Source of the DNA: Paratissierella segnis | GTDB taxonomy: Bacteria; Bacillota; Clostridia; Tissierellales; Tissierellaceae | NCBI RefSeq assembly: GCF_014385195.1 | Contig: NZ_JACRTG010000005.1 | Span: 1 to 64,000 of the forward strand | DNA length: 64,000 bases | Direction: 5' to 3' | Shown: piece after piece, positions 17,997-27,136 of the stretch | Layout: each line of letters opens with the position of its first letter | Numbering within the stretch: position 1 is the first letter of the stretch | Position numbers and translations under genes: made by a program | The notes under the pieces: model-generated | Told to the model about the DNA's origin: nothing | The model's input: the letters and a program-made list of their open reading frames with translations, nothing else | Databases searched by the model: none

Positions 17997-18179
17997 ATGT
18001 TTAAATTTTCCGGAAGGATTAAGACGATATTTTTTCTGGTCTGTATTTTAATAATAATGTTTTTATTGATAAAGGATCTAATGAAAAAGAAGGAGCAAAG
18101 TATATTTTACCCTTCAATAAACAACCAAATTCATTATGCCATTGGGATAATTCCCGTGGCATTTTCTTTATCCATATAA
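17997..18179 (+). CDS. Small hypothetical membrane protein
   Basis: A 60-residue frame with a clear GAGGAGG ribosome binding site 7-8 nt before the ATG. It has one hydrophobic segment (about residues 9-26) flanked by basic residues (MFKFSGRIK before, DLMKKKE after) and a short C-terminal part with a second weak hydrophobic stretch. I recognise no family. The ribosome binding site and the charged-hydrophobic-charged layout make it a plausible real gene. Confidence 0.5.
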   Translation: MFKFSGRIKTIFFLVCILIIMFLLIKDLMKKKEQSIFYPSINNQIHYAIGIIPVAFSLSI

Positions 18180-18273
18180 CAGTGAATACTTTGTTTGTTC
18201 ATATAACACTTGGGTATATTATAAATACTAATGGATAATACTTAATTAATATAAATTGAAGGGAGCAAAATTA

Positions 18274-18882
18274 ATGGAAAAGGTTAAACTGGCAGTTATT
18301 TACTATAGTGCTTATGGTACTAACTATCAACTCTCTAAGTGGGCAGAAGAAGGGGCAATAGAAGCAGGTGCAGAAGTAAGGCTGTTAAAAGTGGATGAAT
18401 TGATTCCGGAAGATGTAATCAATAAGGATCAGGGAATGAAAGCGAATGCTGAGGCTACTAAGGACGTTCCTATTGCAGGTCATGATGATCTGGAATGGGC
18501 TGATGCTATAATCTTTAGTGTACCAACGAGATTTGGCAATATGGCTTCACAAATGAAAAATTTTATAGATAGACAAGGCGGCTTATGGGCGGAAGGGAAA
18601 CTGGCAAACAAGGTTGTATCTGCTATGTCTTCAGCTCAAAATCCTCATGGAGGTCAAGAGCATACTATTTTATCACTATATACCTCTATGATGCATTGGG
18701 GAGCAATAATCGTAGCACCCGGTTTTACAGACCCTGCTATATTTAAAGCAGGTGGCAATCCATATGGTACCTCAGTCACCCAAGGACAAGATGGCAATAT
18801 GATTGAAGATGTAAAAGATGCAGTAAAACATCAGGCAAAAAGGGTAGTAGAAGTAGCATCCTGGATTAAAAAAGGCAAATAA
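18274..18882 (+). CDS. WrbA-type flavodoxin-fold NAD(P)H:quinone oxidoreductase
   Basis: A 202-residue flavodoxin-fold protein. The FMN phosphate loop is at the N-terminus (YYSAYGTNYQLSKWAEEGA, about residues 9-27); further family marks are DAIIFSVPTRFGNMASQMKNFID (about 79-101) and the PHGGQEHT motif (about 125-132). WrbA-type enzymes reduce quinones with two electrons and protect against oxidative stress. I start at 18274 since GGGAG is 8 nt upstream; a TTG at 18256 would place that site inside the gene. A terminator follows directly. Confidence 0.88.
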   Translation: MEKVKLAVIYYSAYGTNYQLSKWAEEGAIEAGAEVRLLKVDELIPEDVINKDQGMKANAEATKDVPIAGHDDLEWADAIIFSVPTRFGNMASQMKNFIDRQGGLWAEGKLANKVVSAMSSAQNPHGGQEHTILSLYTSMMHWGAIIVAPGFTDPAIFKAGGNPYGTSVTQGQDGNMIEDVKDAVKHQAKRVVEVASWIKKGK

Positions 18883-18890
18883 ATATAGTT

Positions 18891-18925
18891 AAATCCTAGG
18901 CATAGGCCTAGGATTTTATATTCTA
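18891..18925. terminator. Bidirectional terminator between wrbA-like gene and DUF4349 gene
   Basis: Perfect 11-bp arms AAATCCTAGGC (18891-18901) and GCCTAGGATTT (18906-18916) between convergent genes. Confidence 0.85.
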
Positions 18926-19852
18926 CTCTATTTTATCTATCTTCTTTTTCTTTTTCTTAAACAATTTATAAGCTATGAAAAATATTATCCCAATAATTAA
19001 TATAAACGGTAAATTGTAAATAATAGTAATTATAAAGTTTTCGATGCCTTTTTTAAAAGAATAAAGTGAGTTTTTAAATGCATTTTTAATTCTGATTCCG
19101 AAGGAAGTATCCTTTGTTTCTGTATCTGAAACCTTTTGAACTTCCTGTAAGCTAATATAAAATGTATTATAATCAATCTTGTCATCTAAATCCATCAAAT
19201 TTGTTTTTAGATTTTCTTTTTCATAGATGATTTCGCTAAGCTCTTTTTCAAGGGTTATGATATCTTCAATTTTTTCCGCTTTTTCCAATAGGGCTAGTAT
19301 TCTTTCTTCCTTAGTAGTTATAACTTTAAGTCGGGCTTCAGTGTCCTGATATTGTTTTGTTACATCTTGTTTGTTGGTATTCTCGCTTACCATATGTCCT
19401 ATCAGGTTTAGCTCCGTCTTAAAACTTACTATTTTATCTTTCGGCACGCGTATAGTAAATTCTCCATATCTATACATTTGCTGATTATAATAATGGTTAT
19501 AGGATATATTGGAATTTTCCACATAGGCATTATACTTATCTATTATTTTATTTAATTCTTCATTAGATTTTTCAAATTCCGTAGTTTCAAAGGATAGCTG
19601 GATAGTGGTAATAACTTTCTTGGGTTCCAGAGGACTTGATTTTGAATTTAGTCCGTTCCCAAAGGATTTCTGTGAATCAGATTCTTCAGCTTCTGAAGTT
19701 ATATCAGGTAAAGCTGAGGCCGGTTCAGATATGGCGGTTGTATTCTCGGATAGCGCGGTATGTTCGCTGGATTTACCACTGCAGCTTGCTAGAAGCAATA
19801 GTATCATCAATATACTTATACTAAAGGCCAATAATTTTTTAGATCCTTTCAC
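18923..19852 (-). CDS. DUF4349 lipoprotein
   Basis: A 309-residue exported protein. A lipoprotein signal ends in LLASC (Cys near residue 24). A Ser/Glu-rich linker leads to the DUF4349 domain (about residues 75-255): KKVITTIQLSFETTEF, then TIRVPKDK, then a long helix pair with coiled-coil character (about 165-215) and a final strand. One membrane segment (about 278-298) precedes a very basic tail (KKKKKK). So it has a lipid anchor at one end and a membrane helix at the other. I use the GTG at 19852 since GGGGTGA lies just upstream; the frame extends 10 codons further to an ATG without a site. The role is unknown. Confidence 0.8.
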   Translation of the reverse strand: MKGSKKLLAFSISILMILLLLASCSGKSSEHTALSENTTAISEPASALPDITSEAEESDSQKSFGNGLNSKSSPLEPKKVITTIQLSFETTEFEKSNEELNKIIDKYNAYVENSNISYNHYYNQQMYRYGEFTIRVPKDKIVSFKTELNLIGHMVSENTNKQDVTKQYQDTEARLKVITTKEERILALLEKAEKIEDIITLEKELSEIIYEKENLKTNLMDLDDKIDYNTFYISLQEVQKVSDTETKDTSFGIRIKNAFKNSLYSFKKGIENFIITIIYNLPFILIIGIIFFIAYKLFKKKKKKIDKIE

Positions 19853-20018
19853 ATAACTCACCCCTTTATTTTGATTATACACTGTAGTGGTAAAAAAAGA
19901 TACAAAAAAGTTACATTAAATTTTTTTGGATTACATTTTTAAGTTATATATGAATTTTGATTGCAGGCTGTAAATAGCGATTCCAATAATGTATAATAAT
20001 TAAAGAGGTGAATTATAA

Positions 20019-21419
20019 GTGGATACTATAATTTCAATTTTTACTATAATCGTCTTGTTGCTGAATTTTTCTGTTAAGTCCTTTGCAGTAACGGATAAAA
20101 AAATAAATCCATTAAAATTGCATATTGATTCAATTGTAGTCGATGGTCACAATGACACCATGATGAAAATAATCGATGAAACAACTTGGTTACCCAATAT
20201 AGATATAAGACGAGAAACACAAAATCAAATCGATATTCCTAAACTTAGAGCAGGGAATTTGAAGGTTCCATTTTTCTCGGCATATACTTCCGCCTATTAT
20301 GGAAATCCAAACAAAAGTGCAAGCAGAACGCTTGCCCTGATAAATGCACTGTATTGGACGGAAAAAAACAATGCAGATATATTTGAAATTTCGTCTACAT
20401 ATGATGAAATTGAAAAAGGCATATTGGCAAAAAAGATTGCGGCAGTTCCTACCATGGAAGGAGCCTATTCTTTGGTAGAAGACAATGCTATGGAATTGTT
20501 GGAACAATACCATGATTTAGGTGTAAAAGTCATCGGATTTACATGGAATTATTCCAATGATCTGGGGGAAGGGGCTTATAGAGCCTATGCTGATAGAGAC
20601 GGGACACATTCGTCGGGAGGGCTTACAGAGCTTGGAGCGGAAGTTGTTGAACGGATGAATGAACTTGGAATGATAGTAGATGTATCTCATATGGCTGAAA
20701 GCACTTTTTGGGATGTAATCAATACCACAAAAGCACCTGTGATAGCCTCGCATTCAGGAGTCTATGCTATGAAGGCACATCAGAGAAACTTAAATGATGA
20801 ACAGCTGAAGGCCCTCGCTAAAAATGGTGGAGTAATAGGCATAGTTTTATACCCTGAATTTTTAACAGACAAAAAAGAAACCTTTATAAAAGATTTTGTG
20901 GACCATATAGATTATGCTGTTAAATTAATTGGAGTTGACCATGTAGGCATTGGTTCTGACTTTGATGGAGCTACTATGCCGAAGGATTTAAAGGATTCTT
21001 CAAAAATATATAAAATTACTGAAGAATTAGTTAGAAGAAACTATAAAAAAGAAGAAATACAAAAAATATTAGGTAAGAATTTTTTAAGGGTAATAAAGGA
21101 ATGTGATAAATTAGCAGAAGTACCAAATAAGGCCAGTAATATTAGAATAGAACCATTCCTGGAGATGGGAGAAATCATAAAGGATGGGACTCCGTTGTTA
21201 AAGGCAAAAATTGAAGGAAATGAAATAGATCAAGCAGGGTTTAGAATAATCATAAATGGGATAGTTCACAATCCTACATTTGACAAAGAAACAAGTACTT
21301 TATCCTATAAGATTAAAAACCCTTTGATTGAAAAGTTTTATGTGGTGACCTTTGAGGCTAAAAACACCGACGGAGAAATTCAAAGGGAAAGCAGAATATT
21401 TTATAATTGTGAATTGTGA
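20019..21419 (+). CDS. Secreted membrane dipeptidase (peptidase M19)
   Basis: A 466-residue protein with an N-terminal signal peptide (residues 1-23, ending SFA) and an M19 renal-dipeptidase domain (about 33-365). Zinc ligands are visible: H44-N-D46 (VDGHND), the Glu in PTMEGA, the His in DVSHMAE and in IASHSG, and the GIGSDFDGA loop. The family cleaves dipeptides, including ones with a D-residue at the C-terminal side. A C-terminal extension of about 90 residues is strand-rich and may be a surface module. The start codon is GTG with AGAGGTGA upstream. The last codons and the stop are formed by a 7-bp tandem repeat. Confidence 0.88.
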   Translation: MDTIISIFTIIVLLLNFSVKSFAVTDKKINPLKLHIDSIVVDGHNDTMMKIIDETTWLPNIDIRRETQNQIDIPKLRAGNLKVPFFSAYTSAYYGNPNKSASRTLALINALYWTEKNNADIFEISSTYDEIEKGILAKKIAAVPTMEGAYSLVEDNAMELLEQYHDLGVKVIGFTWNYSNDLGEGAYRAYADRDGTHSSGGLTELGAEVVERMNELGMIVDVSHMAESTFWDVINTTKAPVIASHSGVYAMKAHQRNLNDEQLKALAKNGGVIGIVLYPEFLTDKKETFIKDFVDHIDYAVKLIGVDHVGIGSDFDGATMPKDLKDSSKIYKITEELVRRNYKKEEIQKILGKNFLRVIKECDKLAEVPNKASNIRIEPFLEMGEIIKDGTPLLKAKIEGNEIDQAGFRIIINGIVHNPTFDKETSTLSYKIKNPLIEKFYVVTFEAKNTDGEIQRESRIFYNCEL

Positions 21420-21487
21420 ACTGTGAACTGTGAATTGTGAATTGTGAACTGTGAATTGTGAATTGTGAACTGTGAATTGTGAATTGA
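21404..21487. repeat. 7-bp tandem repeat, 12 units, overlapping a gene end
   Basis: Twelve heptamers of the GAATTGT/GAACTGT type run from 21404 to 21487. The first two lie in the dipeptidase gene and code for its last residues (NCEL) and stop. No spacers are present, so it is not a CRISPR array. Confidence 0.9.
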
Positions 21488-21500
21488 ATAAGCTGTGTAT

Positions 21501-21547
21501 AAACTCTTATAAATTTTTAAATTTATAGGAGTTTTTCTTTTTTAAAA
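21501..21547 (+). terminator. Terminator of the M19 dipeptidase gene
   Basis: 14-bp arms (21501-21514 and 21521-21534, one G-T pair) with a 6-nt loop, followed by TTCTTTTTTT. Confidence 0.85.
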
Positions 21548-21648
21548 AAATATTTTTTAAATTATCAGAATGTTTGAATTTCAACACTATTTGCTAATTT
21601 CAGAAAACGGGCAAACGATTTCTACTAAAAGCTAGTGTTTATCAGCTA

Positions 21649-21677
21649 TTGACAATCATTTTGACCTGTTGTAATAT
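21649..21677 (+). promoter_or_regulatory. Sigma-A promoter of the opp operon
   Basis: TTGACA at 21649-21654, a 17-bp spacer and TAATAT at 21672-21677, about 64 bp before the oppD start. Confidence 0.7.
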
Positions 21678-21740
21678 AGTAAAAATATATTTTGACTATT
21701 TATCACCATCAAGGGGTAAAGTAGGCAAGGAGGTGCTAAG

Positions 21741-22730
21741 GTGAACAATATTATCGAATTTAAGAATTTCAGAATGGGGTTTAAAGATGAAAGCGGAAAT
21801 GAGTTCAATCTATTGGATGATATCTCTTTTGAAATCAAAGAAGGCGTTGCGCTGGGTGTTGTAGGAGAATCAGGATGCGGTAAAAGCATGACTAGCCTTT
21901 CTGTATTAAAACTTCTTCCCTCCGGTGTAACAATACAAGGAGGGGACATTTTATATAAAGGGGACAGTATTCTTGATATGAACCAAGAACAAATGGAAGA
22001 TATTAGAGGAAAGGATATTTCTATGATATTTCAGGAACCTATGACTGCTCTTAATCCTGTACATACAATTGGATTCCAAGTAGGGGAAGCCTTAAAGGTA
22101 CATTTTCCCGGTATGAAAAACAGTGAAATAAAAGCTAATGTACTGGAGCAATTGGAATTGGTAGGTATACCTAATCCTGAAACCAGATATTATCAATATC
22201 CGCATCAATTTTCAGGTGGAATGAGACAGAGGGTAATGATTGCCATGGCACTTATATGCAATCCTAAACTTTTAATTGCAGATGAACCCACTACCGCATT
22301 AGATGTCACTATACAAGCTCAAGTCTTAGAGTTGATGAAAAATATAAAACAAAAAGGTTCCATGATGCTGGTTACTCACAATTTAGGCGTCGTTTCAGAA
22401 CTTTGTGATGAAATAGTAGTGATGTATGCAGGTTGTGTTGTTGAAAGAGGTAATATAGGTGAAGTATTTGAAAATCCAAAGCATCCATATACCAAGGGGC
22501 TTATGGCAGCTGTTCCAAGCTTGGATTCAAAGGGAAAAGAGTTGTATACAATACCGGGAATAGTGCCAACGGTAAAGAACTTTGAAAAGGGATGTAGATT
22601 TTCACCCAGATGTGAAGAAAGCTCAGAAGCCTGTAAGGGTATAAAACCTGAACTAACAAGGGTTGGAGATAATCACTTTGTAGAATGCTGGAAATATAAC
22701 AATTCGGAGGGAAGCCCATGTCAGAAATAA
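21741..22730 (+). CDS. oppD: Oligopeptide ABC transporter ATP-binding protein OppD
   Basis: A 329-residue ATPase. Walker A is GESGCGKS (about residues 42-49), the signature is FSGGMRQR, Walker B is LLIADEPTTALD, and the C-terminus has the Opp/Dpp-specific Cys-rich motif CRFSPRCEESSEAC, which in related proteins binds an iron-sulfur cluster. It should power peptide import with OppF through OppB and OppC. The start is GTG with AAGGAGGTG upstream. It is the first gene of oppDFBC - deacylase - oppA - dipeptidase. Order and partners point to import of unusual peptides rather than a general peptide system. Confidence 0.92.
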   Translation: MNNIIEFKNFRMGFKDESGNEFNLLDDISFEIKEGVALGVVGESGCGKSMTSLSVLKLLPSGVTIQGGDILYKGDSILDMNQEQMEDIRGKDISMIFQEPMTALNPVHTIGFQVGEALKVHFPGMKNSEIKANVLEQLELVGIPNPETRYYQYPHQFSGGMRQRVMIAMALICNPKLLIADEPTTALDVTIQAQVLELMKNIKQKGSMMLVTHNLGVVSELCDEIVVMYAGCVVERGNIGEVFENPKHPYTKGLMAAVPSLDSKGKELYTIPGIVPTVKNFEKGCRFSPRCEESSEACKGIKPELTRVGDNHFVECWKYNNSEGSPCQK

Positions 22731-23707
22731 TACTTGATATACAAAATCTAACTAAATATTTTGATATAGGCTCTTTTGGAACCAAGAAATATGTACATGC
22801 AGTTGAAGATGTATCCTTTGAGCTCCATAAATCGGAAACGCTGGGCATAGTAGGTGAATCGGGTTCTGGGAAATCTACCCTTGCAAGACTTATACTTGGA
22901 CTTATACCGGTTACATCAGGGAAGGTATATTACGAAGGAGATGAAATAACCGGAGTAAAAGGGAAATATGCGTCCAAAGTTAGAAGTGACATTCAAATGG
23001 TATTTCAAGATCCATATGCATCACTAAATCCAAGGATAAAGATAGGAGAATCCATTGCTGAACCGATAATTGTGAATAAACTGATTAAAAATAAAAAAGA
23101 TGTTCGTCTTAGGGTAGAGGAGCTGCTTAATCTGGTAGGTTTGCAGCCGGAGATGTATGACAGATATCCACATGAATTCTCCGGGGGACAAAGGCAAAGG
23201 ATAGGGATAGCAAGAGCATTGTCGCTTAATCCCAAGGTCCTGATTTGCGATGAGGCAGTATCGGCTTTAGACGTATCAGTTCAGGCGCAAGTTCTAAATC
23301 TATTTAACAGATTAAAAGATGAGTTAAATCTAACTTATATCTTTATAGGGCATGATTTATCTGTTGTAAAGTATGTCAGCAATCGGATTTTGGTTATGTA
23401 TTTAGGTGAGATCATGGAAATTGCCAATACGGAAGATATCTTTATAAATACACAACATCCTTATACCAAGGCATTGATTTCAGCAATACCTGAAGTAAAA
23501 TCCAAAGGAATCAAGGAGAGAATTATCCTAAAAGGAGATATACCCAGCCCCGTAAATCCACCGGAAGGATGCAGGTTTTACTCCAGATGTTTTAAAGCAC
23601 AAGATAAATGCGGGAAAACACATCCTGAATTAAGAGAAATAGATACGGACCATTTTGTCAGATGTCATTTCTCGGAAAAGGGGGGAAATAAATGGCTAGA
23701 TATATAA
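22718..23707 (+). CDS. oppF: Oligopeptide ABC transporter ATP-binding protein OppF
   Basis: A 329-residue ATPase, partner of OppD. Walker A is GESGSGKST (about residues 46-54), the signature FSGGQRQRIG, Walker B VLICDEAVSALD, and the C-terminal CRFYSRCFKAQDKC motif is present. GGAGGG lies 6 nt before the ATG; the gene overlaps oppD by 13 nt and oppB by 16 nt, so translation is coupled. All catalytic motifs look intact. Confidence 0.92.
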   Translation: MSEIILDIQNLTKYFDIGSFGTKKYVHAVEDVSFELHKSETLGIVGESGSGKSTLARLILGLIPVTSGKVYYEGDEITGVKGKYASKVRSDIQMVFQDPYASLNPRIKIGESIAEPIIVNKLIKNKKDVRLRVEELLNLVGLQPEMYDRYPHEFSGGQRQRIGIARALSLNPKVLICDEAVSALDVSVQAQVLNLFNRLKDELNLTYIFIGHDLSVVKYVSNRILVMYLGEIMEIANTEDIFINTQHPYTKALISAIPEVKSKGIKERIILKGDIPSPVNPPEGCRFYSRCFKAQDKCGKTHPELREIDTDHFVRCHFSEKGGNKWLDI

Positions 23708-24654
23708 CAAAGAGATTGTTAAAAGCTTTTTTAATATTTTTTGTTTCCATTACTATTACATTTTTTATTATCAGGTTTATGCCCTCAAATCCGGTTGATC
23801 TTCTAATCGATCCCAAAATGGGACCGGAGGTACAAGAGGCTATGATGGAGGAGTTCGGACTGGATAAAACAAAAGGGGAACAATATATAATATTTTTGAA
23901 ACAGCTATTACAAGGAAATCTTGGGACTTCGTTTAAATCAAGAGAGCCTGTAAGTCAAGTTATTATGCAAAAGCTTCCTTGGACCTTATTACTTTTGTTT
24001 ATAGTAGTTATCTTATCATTAGCGGTGGGCATTCCTATAGGTGTATATTCAGCTAAGCATAGAGGAAAGTTTTCGGACAAATTGATAAATATTGTAGTGA
24101 TGGTAGGGATATCCGTTTTTGTTCCTTTTCTTGCATTTTTATTTTTATATTTATTTTCTTATTACTTTAAATTGCTGCCGACAGGAGGCGCATATACTCC
24201 GCCGCCTGCAAAGGGGATACGCTATGTTATTGATGTGCTAAAGCACGCAATTTTACCATCTCTTACGCTATTTACTGCTAATGTGGCAAGTATTTTAATG
24301 TATACCAGAAACAGCATGATAGATGTACTTGAAGAAGATTATATAAGAACGGCATATTCCAAAGGAGTTAAGGAAAATAAGGTTATAAAAGTCCATGCTC
24401 TCAAAAATGCTATGATACCCACGATAACCGTCACCGGACTTATGATGGGTTCAATGGTAGGAGGCGCCGTTATGACAGAAAGTATTTTTTCTTGGCCGGG
24501 GATAGGAAGACTGATTTATGATTCCGTATCAGCACTTGACTATCCTGTACTTCAAGGCTCATTTATAATTTTGGCACTCAGTGTAATTATTATGAATATA
24601 ATTACGGATTTAATAATTGCATGGATAGATCCAAGAATAAAACTGGAGGGATAA
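23692..24654 (+). CDS. oppB: Peptide ABC transporter permease OppB/DppB
   Basis: A 320-residue permease with six membrane segments, the first right at the N-terminus (ALIKLFFVSITITFF-like) followed by the outside loop with the VDLLIDPKMGPEV pattern typical of DppB. The cytoplasmic EAA loop is visible as YIRTAYSKGVKENKVIKVHALKN broken around residues 220-242. It forms the membrane channel with OppC. A GGGGGGAAA ribosome binding site precedes the ATG. Confidence 0.92.
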   Translation: MARYITKRLLKAFLIFFVSITITFFIIRFMPSNPVDLLIDPKMGPEVQEAMMEEFGLDKTKGEQYIIFLKQLLQGNLGTSFKSREPVSQVIMQKLPWTLLLLFIVVILSLAVGIPIGVYSAKHRGKFSDKLINIVVMVGISVFVPFLAFLFLYLFSYYFKLLPTGGAYTPPPAKGIRYVIDVLKHAILPSLTLFTANVASILMYTRNSMIDVLEEDYIRTAYSKGVKENKVIKVHALKNAMIPTITVTGLMMGSMVGGAVMTESIFSWPGIGRLIYDSVSALDYPVLQGSFIILALSVIIMNIITDLIIAWIDPRIKLEG

Positions 24655-24658
24655 GATT

Positions 24659-25504
24659 ATGCAAAACAATAGAACTTTTTTTCAATCCTTCATAAGAAAT
24701 CCCATGGGCATGATAGGATTTTTCGGAGTTTTACTTATAGTTTTATTAGGTATATTTGCACCAACGATTGCCGCTTATCCTAAAGGATATGGTACTGAAA
24801 TTTTGGTAGCTCCCGGTAGCGGAATGTTGTTTGGTACTGATAATCTGGGGTTAAATGTATTTGCAGAGGTAGTATGGGGAGCAAGGTCATCATTATATGT
24901 ATCGGCAATAGCTGTCCTTGTAGCAGCGGTTATAGGGTTACCTGCCGGACTTATTTCAGGTTATAAAAAGGGGAAAATAGGGTCCGTAATAGATGGGCTT
25001 ATTGATATATTTCTTACTTTGCCTGTTTTGCCATTGATGATAGTTATCGCTGCTATCGTAGGTTCGTCCATAATAAATGTGGCCGTAGTAATCGGTTTAT
25101 TTTCATGGCCTTCCTTAGCAAAGGTAACCAGAAATGCGACATTGAGGATATCGGAAATGCAATATATTGAAGCTGCAAAATGTTTAGGGATTCCTTCCTA
25201 TAGGATTATATTTAAACACATCTTAATCAATGTAGCCGGACCTGTATTGGTAAACCTAACGTTGATTATGGCAACTGCAGTATTATCCGAATCCGGGTTA
25301 AGCTTTTTAGGTTTGGGAGATCCCACTACCTGGTCATGGGGTGCTATTCTAAAGAAAGCATGGGATGCAAGTGCGGTAATAGATACGCCCAATCCATGGT
25401 GGTGGTGGTTATGGCCCAGCGTTTTTATAATGTTTTATGTAATTAGTTTTAATCTGTTAGGTACCGGAATAAACGAAATATTAAATCCAAAATCTAGAGA
25501 ATAA
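24659..25504 (+). CDS. oppC: Peptide ABC transporter permease OppC/DppC
   Basis: A 281-residue permease with six membrane segments. The N-terminal helix (about 16-36) is followed by the family outside loop that ends in GTDNLGLNVFAEVVWGAR (variant of GTDxxGRD). The EAA loop is YIEAAKCLGIPSYRIIFKHI in the second half. It lies 4 bp after oppB with GGAGGG before its ATG. Confidence 0.92.
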   Translation: MQNNRTFFQSFIRNPMGMIGFFGVLLIVLLGIFAPTIAAYPKGYGTEILVAPGSGMLFGTDNLGLNVFAEVVWGARSSLYVSAIAVLVAAVIGLPAGLISGYKKGKIGSVIDGLIDIFLTLPVLPLMIVIAAIVGSSIINVAVVIGLFSWPSLAKVTRNATLRISEMQYIEAAKCLGIPSYRIIFKHILINVAGPVLVNLTLIMATAVLSESGLSFLGLGDPTTWSWGAILKKAWDASAVIDTPNPWWWWLWPSVFIMFYVISFNLLGTGINEILNPKSRE

Positions 25505-25515
25505 GGAGTGGTCAA

Positions 25516-27120
25516 ATGTACGATGTAGTTATCAGGAATGGATTGATTGTTGACGGAACAGGGAAAAAGCCTTATAAAGGCGATATAGCTATAGAAGGGG
25601 ATAGAATTGAAAAAATATCAAATTCGATAGATGAAAAAGGAGTAAGAGAAATAGATGCAACTGGAAGAATGGTAATTCCGGGGTTAATAGACCCACATGT
25701 ACATGAGGAATGGATATGCTTAATAGACGGCACTTATGAATATTGTTTAAGACAAGGAGTAACCACCGTTGTAAATGGCAATTGCGGTCATTCAATAGTA
25801 CCCGGACCTACGGAAAAAATAATAGATTATTATTGGGGAAATGGGCTTATGAGCACTAAACAAAGGGATGAGTATAAAAAAAGTTTTCCCAAATGGAATG
25901 ATTTTAAAGGCTATGCCGAGGCTGTTCAAGAAAAAGGCAGTACATTAAATTTCGTAACTTTGATGGGACATGGAACTATTAGATGGGCTGTCATGGACGG
26001 CGCTCACAATAGACCTCCAAGTGAAGATGAAAAAAAGGAAATCGAATCAATATTAAGACACAATATGGAACAAGGAGCGTGGGGGATATCATTTGGATTG
26101 GATTATGTTCCGAGCAGATATGCAGATATTGATGAATTAACAGATGTAGCTAAAATAATTGAAGAATATGACGGTGTGGCTGCAGCACATCTGAGACATA
26201 TGATTGGAATCAAAGAAGCTACAGAAGAATTTATTGAAGTGGGTAAAAGAAGCGGAGTAAAAATACAGGTATCGCATTTGAAGTCAACTTGTCCAGAAGC
26301 ATTCGATGTTGCTTTAAATGCTGCAAAAGACGGATTGAGAGTCTTGGTGGATACTATACCTTTAAGTACCGGACATTGTACCAGTAAGTCGAGGTTAATA
26401 CAATTTGTCATGGCAATATCAGATGATCTGTTTTCCAAAGGTGAAGAAGGAGTTAAGGCGGCATTAAAAACAAAAGAAGGCAGGGAAACAATAAAAAAAG
26501 ATGCATATATATTTGCGGGAGATAAGTCGGATAAATTTATAATCAATTCAGATATACCCGAACTGGAATATAGATCGATTCAAGACATAGCAGATGAAAG
26601 AAATCAGGACCCGGATGAATGCATACTTGACTTATTAGCAGACGACAACAATTATACTTTTTGGTTGGGCGGACGAATCAGACCGGATTTTCCCAAAAAC
26701 GGACATGTACAATCAATAATTGACAATCCCTATGTATGTGTTGGCACAGATGAAATCCTAGGAGACCCGGAAGATCCATTTGATTGGTATGAATTGCTTA
26801 GAAGAGGGGGATTTCCTATATTTGCAAATATGTATTTGGAAAAAGGAGTTCCATATGAAGAGATTGTAAGAAGAAATACATCTATGGTAGCTAAACATTT
26901 TGGAATAGAAAAAAGAGGCGAATTAAAAGAAGGCTACTTTGCTGACATATCAATAATTGATTTAGAGAACTATAACTTCCCTTCACCTGATGAGGTGGAC
27001 TATAAGAAACCTTTAACCGTTGCTACAGGTGTGGATTATGTTATCGTTAATGGACAATTGACAATATATGAAGGCAATTTGACAAATACATTTTCAGGAC
27101 GAGTATTAAAAAAAATATAA
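25516..27120 (+). CDS. N-acyl-D-amino-acid deacylase (D-aminoacylase family amidohydrolase)
   Basis: A 534-residue amidohydrolase. Metal-binding H61-V-H63 follows PGLIDP; C90 in GVTTVVNGNCGHS matches the metal-bridging Cys region of D-aminoacylases; later marks are the QVSHLKST segment and VGTDEILGD near the C-terminus. The family removes acyl groups from N-acyl-D-amino acids (or the related D-glutamate/aspartate forms) in the cytoplasm; exact specificity cannot be read. It sits inside the peptide-import operon between oppC and oppA with AAGGAG before the ATG, so the transporter probably brings in its substrate. Confidence 0.85.
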   Translation: MYDVVIRNGLIVDGTGKKPYKGDIAIEGDRIEKISNSIDEKGVREIDATGRMVIPGLIDPHVHEEWICLIDGTYEYCLRQGVTTVVNGNCGHSIVPGPTEKIIDYYWGNGLMSTKQRDEYKKSFPKWNDFKGYAEAVQEKGSTLNFVTLMGHGTIRWAVMDGAHNRPPSEDEKKEIESILRHNMEQGAWGISFGLDYVPSRYADIDELTDVAKIIEEYDGVAAAHLRHMIGIKEATEEFIEVGKRSGVKIQVSHLKSTCPEAFDVALNAAKDGLRVLVDTIPLSTGHCTSKSRLIQFVMAISDDLFSKGEEGVKAALKTKEGRETIKKDAYIFAGDKSDKFIINSDIPELEYRSIQDIADERNQDPDECILDLLADDNNYTFWLGGRIRPDFPKNGHVQSIIDNPYVCVGTDEILGDPEDPFDWYELLRRGGFPIFANMYLEKGVPYEEIVRRNTSMVAKHFGIEKRGELKEGYFADISIIDLENYNFPSPDEVDYKKPLTVATGVDYVIVNGQLTIYEGNLTNTFSGRVLKKI

Positions 27121-27136
27121 CTTAAGGAGGATAAAG

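Noticed and set aside
21404..21487. CRISPR array.
   Set aside because: Units are 7 bp, directly adjacent, without spacers; no cas genes nearby.
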